Assembly (NCBI GenBank): GCA_002453475.1
Contig: DKGY01000094.1
Coordinates: 487-18,520 of the forward strand
Origin: Clostridium sp. UBA6758
GTDB lineage: Bacteria; Bacillota; Clostridia; Clostridiales; Clostridiaceae
Reading direction: 5' to 3'
DNA: 18,034 nucleotides
The translations under genes were made by a program, and so were the position numbers. The notes beneath the pieces were generated by a model. That model was not told the origin of the DNA and did not search any database. It worked only from the letters and a program-made list of their open reading frames with translations. Of the stretch, positions 1 through 5,628 are shown one piece after another (position 1 is the first letter of the stretch; the number at the start of each line of letters is the position of its first letter).

Positions 1-100
1 ATATATATGATCTAAATAAAAATTTAAAATACTATATAGAAACATGGGGTTGTCGATTAGTATAAGTACAGAGGAGTTTCAAACAAAGCAATCTCAACAC
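1..100. other. Non-coding left end, possible att region
   Basis: These 100 bases lie beyond the stop codon of the serine recombinase gene. I see no gene, no clear intrinsic terminator and no tRNA. In integrated elements an attachment site usually sits next to the integrase gene, so attL or attP may be here, but serine-integrase core sites are too short to recognise without the other junction. The stretch around 45-80 is less AT-rich than its surroundings. This is inference only. Confidence 0.25.
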
Positions 101-1747
101 TTAAGATTTATAGATAAATCTATTCTCTGTTCCATTTTTAAATCTAATGCACATTACTTTCTTATCCCTAACTATTATTTTATCTATAATAGTAGTTATA
201 AACTCTTTTATAACATCTCTACCAACTGTATTTATAAATAACTTCATGTCTATATTTTCAGTTTCCATGAGTATGTCATTAAGCATAGCATTTGTAGCTA
301 ATTTAATAAAGTTAACATCGTTATTACCGGATTTTTTTTCGTGTTTTAATTTGCTTTCTATTTCATTTAATTTATCATTCAATTTATTTTTTTTAATTAA
401 ATAATCCTTCTCACTGATAGATTCATCATCAAACAAATATAGATCATCAAGCCTAATTAATGCTCTTTTGTATTTTTCTCTTTCTTTTGTTAACCCTTCA
501 TTTTCAAAATTAATTACATTTTCTTTTTTCGAAATTTTAAAATTGTCATTCTCGTTAAAAATACTAGCATATAATTCAGATATGCCATCTATGGCAAGAA
601 CTCCACCTAATGCCTTATTACTCAATAATATGTTTTCTAGTTCGTGTTCGCTTGATATGGCTCTATTTTTGCTATTTCTGATAATATCTGATATGAAATT
701 GAAAGTAAATTCACCGACTATTTTTTCTGATACTGTTTTCTGTTGGCATCCTAAGTGATTATACCTACTAGTGCAGCAATAAAAAGATGGTATATACCCA
801 TCTAGGTGAGGTTTATCCTGCTTAGAATACAAACCCTTGTGGCACTCTCCACATTCTAGGAGCCCAGCAAATACATGCGTTTTAGCATTATCTCTAAATT
901 GCGCATTACTTCTTTTAGCATTTCTATCCATAATAGCATTGCAGTGTTGCCACATTTCTTTAGTAACTATCCCTTCGTGGTTGTCTTCTATTATTATCCA
1001 TTCCGATTCATCTTTTTTCTTGCCATGTGCTTGCTCTCTAAAGTTATATCTATAAGTGCCTATGTAAAACGGATTCCGTATTATATCCGCTATTGTTTTA
1101 GTAGTCCAACTACCATCTCTTTTAGTTTTAATTCCATTGCTATTTAAAATATTTCTAACAACCGAAGTTGATTCAGTTTCCTTATATTGTTTAAATATAA
1201 AATTAATTATTTCAGATTCATGTTGATCTGGAATAGGAAACTTAATGTCTTCATTCCAGCTATAACCAAGTGGTACTGGAGCACCATTCCACATCCCCTT
1301 GCTAGCCCTATCCAACATCACTGCTTTTACTCTTTCAGCCGTTAACTTCCTTTCCAATTCTGCAAATACCAATATTATTTTTAACATGGCTTCACCCATT
1401 GCAGAGGATGTGTCAAACTGTTCGTTCTTGCTTACAAATATGCAATTATATCTTTTAATCTCTTCATACATATCGCAAAAATCCAAAAGGTTTCTGCTTA
1501 TTCTATCAATTTTCCAAACAAGCAAGTGTGAAAATTCACCAGCTCTGATTCTAGACATCATTTCTTGGTACTTAGGTCGTATTGTATTTTTACCACTGTA
1601 GCCAGCATCTTCAAAAATAACAAAGTCATTTATATTAAGTGCATATTTACAGTAACAAGATAACTCGCTACGTTGTAGTGGAAGTGAGTCTTTATCAATT
1701 TGATAATTAGTTGATACTCTTACATATATAGCAACTTTATTTTTCAC
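101..1747 (-). CDS. int: Large serine recombinase (phage integrase)
   Basis: This 548-aa protein has the size and domain order of large serine integrases, which integrate and excise phage DNA by site-specific recombination. The N-terminal resolvase domain (about 1-150) holds the catalytic Ser12 in YVRVSTN, the DAGYSGK motif near 47-53 and the DRISRN motif at 81-86. A recombinase DNA-binding domain follows (about 155-270). A zinc ribbon comes next, with C299 and C302 in LECGEC and with C324/C325 and C334. A charged coiled coil lies near 420-480. The start is GTG (complement of CAC at 1745-1747), preceded by AAGGAGGA at good spacing. It overlaps the repressor gene by 11 bases, so the two are probably co-transcribed and translationally coupled. 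I am sure of the family; target site and directionality factor cannot be seen. Confidence 0.96.
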   Translation of the reverse strand: MKNKVAIYVRVSTNYQIDKDSLPLQRSELSCYCKYALNINDFVIFEDAGYSGKNTIRPKYQEMMSRIRAGEFSHLLVWKIDRISRNLLDFCDMYEEIKRYNCIFVSKNEQFDTSSAMGEAMLKIILVFAELERKLTAERVKAVMLDRASKGMWNGAPVPLGYSWNEDIKFPIPDQHESEIINFIFKQYKETESTSVVRNILNSNGIKTKRDGSWTTKTIADIIRNPFYIGTYRYNFREQAHGKKKDESEWIIIEDNHEGIVTKEMWQHCNAIMDRNAKRSNAQFRDNAKTHVFAGLLECGECHKGLYSKQDKPHLDGYIPSFYCCTSRYNHLGCQQKTVSEKIVGEFTFNFISDIIRNSKNRAISSEHELENILLSNKALGGVLAIDGISELYASIFNENDNFKISKKENVINFENEGLTKEREKYKRALIRLDDLYLFDDESISEKDYLIKKNKLNDKLNEIESKLKHEKKSGNNDVNFIKLATNAMLNDILMETENIDMKLFINTVGRDVIKEFITTIIDKIIVRDKKVMCIRFKNGTENRFIYKS

Positions 1748-2147
1748 TTTCTAAATCCTCCTTTTTAAGAATTATACCTTCAATATCGGATTTTAGCGCA
1801 GCTATAAGCAACTCTTCTGTTGCAGTTCCTTTAAATTCTTTAAAAATGTCTTTAGCGGAAGTCAGCATTCCTAAATCTATAAGTTGTTCTATTGCTAATT
1901 TTAAACTTTTAAAATCTTCACGAGTTTTTACGTATTCTTTATCATCTGTTCCATACATCCAGTATTCCGTAGGCATTCCACTTTCTGCTACAAGCGATAT
2001 CATGAATCTTTTAGATACATCTCTTTTCCCGTTTTCTATTAAGTTATAGTAAGATTCACTTACTTTCAATTTTCTAGCCATCTCTTTTTTTAAAAGCCCT
2101 TTTTCTTCTCTATATTTAATTAATCTTTCTGTAAACAAATTTAACAC
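1737..2147 (-). CDS. Cro/CI-type HTH repressor
   Basis: This is a 136-aa protein with an N-terminal XRE-family helix-turn-helix at about residues 8-62 (KYREEKGLLKKEMARKLKVS, then SYYNLIENGKR). It is the likely lysogeny repressor, since it faces away from the early operon across a dyad-rich control region. The C-terminal half is helical and acidic and shows no LexA/S24 peptidase Ser-Lys pair, so RecA-stimulated self-cleavage is unlikely. The start is uncertain. GTG at 2147 lies only about two bases from the AAAGGA ribosome site, whereas TTG at 2138 (codon 4) has nine-base spacing and may be the real start. Its stop overlaps the integrase start. It probably represses both its own promoter and the rightward early promoter. 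Confidence 0.88.
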   Translation of the reverse strand: MLNLFTERLIKYREEKGLLKKEMARKLKVSESYYNLIENGKRDVSKRFMISLVAESGMPTEYWMYGTDDKEYVKTREDFKSLKLAIEQLIDLGMLTSAKDIFKEFKGTATEELLIAALKSDIEGIILKKEDLESEK

Positions 2148-2173
2148 ATCCTTTCTTACTTATATTAGCATAA

Positions 2174-2224
2174 TGAAAAGTTATTGTACACACACTTTTA
2201 AAAACTTTTCAAAATGAAAAGTTT
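2174..2224. promoter_or_regulatory. Repressor operator dyad and extra half-sites
   Basis: A perfect 10-bp inverted repeat, AAACTTTTCA at 2202-2211 and TGAAAAGTTT at 2215-2224, has a 3-base spacer. A further TGAAAAGTT lies at 2174-2182 and a weaker CACTTTTAA at 2193-2201. A one-mismatch half-site, AACTTTACA, lies at 2293-2301 on the rightward -35. The location between divergent repressor and early genes makes this the probable repressor/Cro operator set. The dyad is seen directly; the binding protein is inferred. Confidence 0.75.
2183..2212 (-). promoter_or_regulatory. Leftward promoter for repressor-integrase
   Basis: On the minus strand a -35 TTGAAA (complement of 2207-2212) and a -10 TACAAT (complement of 2183-2188) are separated by 18 bases. 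The -35 is embedded in the operator dyad, so a bound repressor would autoregulate. The predicted start lies roughly 30 bases before the repressor gene. Confidence 0.6.
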
Positions 2225-2295
2225 ATTAATATAAAGAAATTTAAAGAAAACAAGAGCAATAGAGAGATATTTTGAGAATTTGGAAGAAAATCAAC

Positions 2296-2324
2296 TTTAC
2301 AAAAATTAAATGGGAATATATACT
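2296..2324 (+). promoter_or_regulatory. Rightward early promoter
   Basis: TTTACA (2296-2301) and TATACT (2319-2324) are separated by 17 bases, each one mismatch from consensus. An operator-like half-site, AACTTTACA, covers the -35. A weaker alternative lies upstream: TTTTCA at 2206-2211 and TATAAA at 2230-2235, with an 18-base spacer, sitting on the main dyad. Confidence 0.55.
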
Positions 2325-2349
2325 AAGCTCATGGCAAGGAGGTGACAAC

Positions 2350-2541
2350 GTGGACATAAAACAACTGAGAGAGCTTAGTGGATTGAAAACATCTAAGGTG
2401 TGTGAAGAATTAGATATAAGCAGAACACAACTTTACAATTTAGAAAATAAAGTTTGCAAGATGGACAGGCTTAAAATTGAGAAGCTAAGTTTTCTGTATA
2501 GAGTAACAGAGGAAGAAATAATAAAAGCTTTGGAGGTGTAA
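2350..2541 (+). CDS. Small HTH regulator (Cro-like)
   Basis: This is a 63-aa protein with a helix-turn-helix of the XRE/Cro type, VCEELDISRTQLYNLEN at about residues 15-31, and little else. It is the first gene of the rightward operon, which is where Cro-like or excisionase-type regulators sit. The reading frame is open further upstream, but GTG at 2350 is preceded at ideal spacing by a near-complete anti-16S match (AAGGAGGTGA), so I take it as the start. It may compete with the repressor for the operator dyad at 2202-2224. A Cro role is inferred from position and fold, not proven. Confidence 0.8.
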   Translation: MDIKQLRELSGLKTSKVCEELDISRTQLYNLENKVCKMDRLKIEKLSFLYRVTEEEIIKALEV

Positions 2542-2544
2542 TAG

Positions 2545-2676
2545 GTGGGGGAATTTGAAAAACAATTTATGAAAAATATGAACAAATTCTTAGAAGAACA
2601 TAATTTAAAGACAATTGAAGATATTGAAAGACATCTTGAGGAAAATCCATTAAATATTGGAATGTTTACAAAATAA
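2545..2676 (+). CDS. Small hypothetical protein, 43 aa
   Basis: A 43-codon gene starts with GTG three bases after the previous stop, with TGGAGGTG placed 6-7 bases ahead of it. The protein is acidic and apparently all-helical (KFLEEHNLKTIEDIERHLEE). I do not recognise its function. Strong ribosome site, tight packing and coding-like composition support a real gene. Confidence 0.6.
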   Translation: MGEFEKQFMKNMNKFLEEHNLKTIEDIERHLEENPLNIGMFTK

Positions 2677-2737
2677 AGCTTTAAAATTATTCAAGCGACT
2701 CCAACGTGAGGGTAAAGAATTTAAGGAGGAAAGAAAA

Positions 2738-2971
2738 GTGACAGATAAAGAGAAAATTGAAGAATTAGAAAAGAAGGTTGAAGAGTTAGAGAAAAAACAG
2801 AATTTAATGTTAGGAGGTACATGTTCATCATGTGAACATTTCTATCAGCATTACGGAAAAAGTAATAGAGCATTTTATGAATTAAATTGTGGACATTGTG
2901 CAACGCCAAGAATAAAACATAAATCACCAACTGATAAAGCTTGTAGCTACTTTAAAGGAAAAGAAATTTAA
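2738..2971 (+). CDS. Small cysteine-rich protein with coiled-coil N-terminus
   Basis: This is a 77-aa protein. Residues 1-22 form a charged heptad helix (EELEKKVEELEKK). The rest has paired cysteines spaced as in a zinc-binding fold: GTCSSCEHF, then CGHC, then a final C in ACSYFKG. The frame is open back to about 2657, but GTG at 2738 follows AAGGAGGAA at proper spacing, which sets the start. Similar short Cys proteins occur in early regions of clostridial phages; I cannot assign a function. The 61-base gap upstream (2677-2737) shows nothing else. Confidence 0.75.
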   Translation: MTDKEKIEELEKKVEELEKKQNLMLGGTCSSCEHFYQHYGKSNRAFYELNCGHCATPRIKHKSPTDKACSYFKGKEI

Positions 2972-2984
2972 AGGAGGAATGCAA

Positions 2985-3782
2985 GTGAATAACATTCAGA
3001 TTTTTAAGAATGAAGATTTTGGACAAGTTAGACTTATAACTAGAGAAGGTGAACCATGGTTTGTTGGAAAAGACATTGCAGAAATATTAGGATATACAAA
3101 TTCAAGAAAAGCATTATTAGATCACGTTGAACAAGAAGATAAATTTATTGGAGATGGGGTAACGATTCGTGACTCCATAGGGAGAGAACAGTCTCCAGTA
3201 GTAATTAACGAAAGTGGACTTTATTCATTGATACTAAGTAGCAAATTACCAAGTGCCAAGAAATTTAAAAGATGGGTAACAAGTGATGTATTACCTTCAA
3301 TAAGAAAAACAGGTGGTTATCTAGGAATAAATGAAACTATGACGGATGAAGAAATAATGGCTAAAGCTTTAATGGTGGCACAGAAAACAATAGAAAAGAA
3401 AGATGAATTATTAAAAGCTAAGGATAAAGAGTTAAAGACTACTAAAGAGGATTTAGATACTAAAAACAAGTTCATAAATCAAATTGCAGTAAGTCAGAAT
3501 AGTTTAAAGGTTGAAGAAGTGGCCCAAATAGCTTCAAAGAATGGAATTAAAATTGGTAGAAACAGATTGTGGGACAAGTTAAGAGAATGGGAAATGATAA
3601 AGAAAAATTCAAAGTATGATCCTAAACAAGAATATATTGATAGAGGTTATTTTGAAGTTGTAGAAGGTACTAGGGAAAATTCAAAAGGTGTGTTTACCTA
3701 TAAGACAACTAGAGTGCTAGGAAAAGGTCAAGTATATATCATCAATAGATTATTAAAAGAAATAAATAAGGAGGTAATGTAA
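2985..3782 (+). CDS. Phage antirepressor, Bro-N plus ANT domains
   Basis: This 265-aa protein begins with a Bro-N domain (about 1-110: NIQIFKNEDFGQVRLI, EPWFVGKDIAEILGY, INESGLYSLIL, FKRWVTSDVLPSIRKTGGY). A charged linker helix follows (about 125-165), then a C-terminal ANT/KilAC domain (about 170-260: SLKVEEVAQIASKNGIKIGR, LWDKLREW). Such proteins inactivate repressors or bind phage operators and favour lytic growth. An ATG at 2979 is only one base from AAGGAGG; GTG at 2985, seven bases away, gives the usual MNNIQIF start, so I prefer it. Because the repressor here has no self-cleavage domain, this is the best candidate for the induction switch. The target is inferred. Confidence 0.92.
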   Translation: MNNIQIFKNEDFGQVRLITREGEPWFVGKDIAEILGYTNSRKALLDHVEQEDKFIGDGVTIRDSIGREQSPVVINESGLYSLILSSKLPSAKKFKRWVTSDVLPSIRKTGGYLGINETMTDEEIMAKALMVAQKTIEKKDELLKAKDKELKTTKEDLDTKNKFINQIAVSQNSLKVEEVAQIASKNGIKIGRNRLWDKLREWEMIKKNSKYDPKQEYIDRGYFEVVEGTRENSKGVFTYKTTRVLGKGQVYIINRLLKEINKEVM

Positions 3783-3956
3783 ATGAATAGCTTTAGGGAT
3801 AGTAAAGGAATGTTATGGGTTGCCTGTAGCGAATGTGAAAGAGGCGGTAATGGCTCTGATAAGGACAAATGTACTTGTGGCGGTAGATGTAAGAAATTCA
3901 AAGGCACTGGCTGTTTTAGTGGCAATCTAATAAAAAAATATAAGGAGGAAATATAA
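3783..3956 (+). CDS. Small cysteine-rich protein, 57 aa
   Basis: This 57-codon gene begins with the ATG immediately after the antirepressor stop and ends immediately before the next ATG. AAGGAGGT lies before it. Six cysteines in CSEC, CTCGGRC and GTGC suggest two zinc or other metal sites; the remainder is glycine- and lysine-rich. I do not recognise a named family. The overlap-free head-to-tail packing and the ribosome site support expression. Confidence 0.7.
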   Translation: MNSFRDSKGMLWVACSECERGGNGSDKDKCTCGGRCKKFKGTGCFSGNLIKKYKEEI

Positions 3957-4199
3957 ATGAAAAGTACAGGCGTTGTTCGTAAGGTAGACCAATTAGGAAG
4001 GATAGTATTACCAATAGAATTAAGAAGGACTTTAGGAATAGACATAAAAGATCCATTAGAAATTTATGTAGATGGTGATCAAGTTATCCTAAAGAAATAT
4101 GAGCCAACTTGTATATTTTGCGGTGAAGGTAAGGATATTAAGACATTTGATGGAAAGAATATATGTCCAAGCTGTATTAAGAAAATAGGAAAGTTATAG
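3957..4199 (+). CDS. AbrB-family regulator with C-terminal zinc ribbon
   Basis: This is an 80-aa protein. Residues 1-47 form a SpoVT/AbrB swapped-hairpin DNA-binding domain (GVVRKVDQLGRIVLPIE, then RRTLGI and DPLEIYVDGDQVILKKY). Residues 50-75 hold two CxxC pairs (CIFC and CPSC), a small zinc ribbon often seen joined to this domain in clostridia. AbrB domains bind DNA as dimers and act in transition-state control, and some are antitoxins, but no toxin gene lies beside it. Start ATG follows AAGGAGGAAAT directly after the preceding stop. A role in regulating phage or host genes is inferred. Confidence 0.9.
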   Translation: MKSTGVVRKVDQLGRIVLPIELRRTLGIDIKDPLEIYVDGDQVILKKYEPTCIFCGEGKDIKTFDGKNICPSCIKKIGKL

Positions 4200-4201
4200 A
4201 A

Positions 4202-4300
4202 ATGTCTAAGCGAGAAAAGATAATAGATTATATCAAAGGCACTTTAGCTACATGGGCAATATTCGGAGCATTATTTCTAATAGCAAATAAGATTTATTAG
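4202..4300 (+). CDS. Membrane micropeptide, 32 aa
   Basis: This is a 32-codon reading frame with a basic N-terminus (MSKREK) and one hydrophobic segment (GTLATWAIFGALFLIA) of membrane-spanning length. A modest ribosome site (AGGAAAG) lies ahead. It fills the gap between two well-supported genes exactly and is followed by an AGGAGG for the next gene. Function unknown. Confidence 0.5.
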   Translation: MSKREKIIDYIKGTLATWAIFGALFLIANKIY

Positions 4301-4312
4301 GAGGGACAAGCT

Positions 4313-4477
4313 ATGGCAAGACCTTTAACACAAGACGAATTTATGACTAAAGTCTACAGAGATTTAGGAGTCAAGAAACCATCTAAGAAGGAAAATGAAG
4401 CCGATACTTACTTAAAAACGAGGGGAGCTGATAGCAATAGAAGATATGCAATGCATAGGAAAAGAAGTGGAAGATAA
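4313..4477 (+). CDS. Small basic hypothetical protein, 54 aa
   Basis: This is a 54-aa basic protein (MARPLTQDEFMTKVYRDLG, ending RKRSGR) with no domain I recognise. AGGAGG lies seven bases before the ATG. Its 3' end overlaps the next gene in another frame, a packing typical of phage early genes. The arginine/lysine-rich tail could contact nucleic acid, but that is a guess. Confidence 0.65.
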   Translation: MARPLTQDEFMTKVYRDLGVKKPSKKENEADTYLKTRGADSNRRYAMHRKRSGR

Positions 4478-4634
4478 AAAGAGTCCATCTGTCACCGACC
4501 AAAGTAAACAGATAGACCCATTAGTAATTATTCTAGAAGAAATTATACCACTAGGAACTGATATTGACAATGACGAGATTTACGACATAGACACAGGAGA
4601 AACCATAAGGAGGATAGATGATGTTTCATATTAA
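4467..4634 (+). CDS. Small acidic hypothetical protein
   Basis: This is an acidic protein of about 55 aa with the core IDPLVIILEEIIPLG and an aspartate-rich tail (DIDNDEIYDIDTGE). The start is uncertain: ATG at 4446 gives 62 aa but has no near ribosome site, while GTG at 4467 lies six bases after AGGA. I use the GTG. It overlaps the preceding gene at its start and the following gene at its end. Function unknown. Confidence 0.55.
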   Translation: MEDKKSPSVTDQSKQIDPLVIILEEIIPLGTDIDNDEIYDIDTGETIRRIDDVSY

Positions 4635-4797
4635 AGACGAGGTAAGAGTCAAAGGGACTGATATAGAGGGCATTGTCACTCGAATAGGACAAACTAGGCT
4701 CTTAATGATAGACATAACAACACCTCATTCAGCTTTCGACAGAAATGTTTTTGGGGAATGGGAGTTAGAGAAAATAGGAGGAAACAAAGATGTTTAA
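4621..4797 (+). CDS. Small hypothetical protein, 58 aa
   Basis: This is a 58-aa protein, MFHIKDEVRVKGTDIEGIVT at the start, resembling the small beta-barrel (SH3/KOW-like) proteins that begin with a 'GDxVxVxG...GxV' pattern. Two adjacent ATGs occur at 4618 and 4621; the second has seven-base spacing from AAGGAGG and is preferred. It overlaps the previous gene by 14 bases and the next by 8. No function is assigned. Confidence 0.65.
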   Translation: MFHIKDEVRVKGTDIEGIVTRIGQTRLLMIDITTPHSAFDRNVFGEWELEKIGGNKDV

Positions 4798-5626
4798 TTG
4801 GGATAAATTTAAAAATGAAAAAGTTGCAGTATGGTGTGATACTGAGGAGAAAGCTAGGGAGTTTGTGAAAGAGTGCTATGAGAGAGGTGTGAAGTGGAGA
4901 ACAAGTTATAAATATACAACTCATTGGTACGGCGAAAATACTTGTTATATTTATAACTTTAATAAAGATGATAAATTGACATGTTGCGATAAACCATTCT
5001 TTGAAAGTTCTGATATTAAAATAATCAAATGGGAGAGTGAGAACATGAAATTTAAAGTAGGGGATAAGGTTATACCATCAAAGGATACTCAATGGAGTGA
5101 AAAAACAAAATATAGAACAATAATTGAAATTGTAAAAAATAAGGGATATAAACTATCTCCATATGAAGGTGTTATTACTAGTTGTGTATGGCATGATAAT
5201 GAATTGAAACTTTATGAAGGACCTACAGAATTTACCTTCCAAGAGGTAATTGCAAGGATTAAAGAAGGTGAAACTTATGTATGTACTAACTTTGCTTGTA
5301 ATGCACAAGAAATCAGAAGAGATAAAGAAGGAAAGATAGTTCTAAAAATACTATCCCAAAGTATGCACATTAAAGATGAAGTTCACATTCCATTGGGTAT
5401 TAAATTCAAACTTCAAGAACCTAAAAAGCAAGTAACAATATATAAGGTAGAACACAAACAGAATGGTAAGAAATATGACTTTATTAGTTCTCAAGCATTG
5501 CAAGAAGGAATGTTTGTAGTTTGTGATACTAGCCAGGGTAAGAGCTACGGAAGAATCGTAGATATAGAGGTTAAGGAACTTACAGAGAAAGAAATAAAAG
5601 AATATAGGGAATGTTGGAGGGCGTAA
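4790..5626 (+). CDS. Hypothetical multi-segment phage protein, 278 aa
   Basis: I do not recognise a named family. Three segments can be seen. Residues 1-85 (MFNWDKFKNEKVAVWCDTEE, EFVKECYERG) resemble a small stand-alone phage protein. Residues 86-150 start with MKFKVGDKVI, a pattern of small beta-barrel proteins. The C-terminal part from about 150 contains FTFQEVIARIKEGETYVC and ends ELTEKEIKEYRECW. An in-frame ATG at 5045 (residue 86) is preceded by GGGAGAGTGA and could start a shorter product. The gene is well supported by AGGAGG before its ATG and the long open frame. It may be a fusion of originally separate early proteins. Confidence 0.75.
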   Translation: MFNWDKFKNEKVAVWCDTEEKAREFVKECYERGVKWRTSYKYTTHWYGENTCYIYNFNKDDKLTCCDKPFFESSDIKIIKWESENMKFKVGDKVIPSKDTQWSEKTKYRTIIEIVKNKGYKLSPYEGVITSCVWHDNELKLYEGPTEFTFQEVIARIKEGETYVCTNFACNAQEIRRDKEGKIVLKILSQSMHIKDEVHIPLGIKFKLQEPKKQVTIYKVEHKQNGKKYDFISSQALQEGMFVVCDTSQGKSYGRIVDIEVKELTEKEIKEYRECWRA

Positions 5627-5628
5627 TA

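Noticed and set aside
105..120. GATTTA/TAAATC hairpin near the integrase stop
   Set aside because: It is a short AT-only stem inside coding sequence, with no T-tract; not a credible terminator or att dyad.
44..241. Plus-strand frame of 65 codons at the left end
   Set aside because: It overlaps the integrase 3' end in antisense, has no ribosome site, and its downstream part is simply the complement of conserved integrase sequence.
2272..2349. 26-codon extension of the small HTH protein
   Set aside because: The TTG start lacks a ribosome site and the stretch contains the rightward promoter; the GTG at 2350 has a near-perfect one.
2657..2737. Upstream extension of the 77-aa cysteine protein to a TTG start
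   Set aside because: The TTG has no ribosome site and lies inside the preceding gene, while GTG at 2738 follows AAGGAGGAA.
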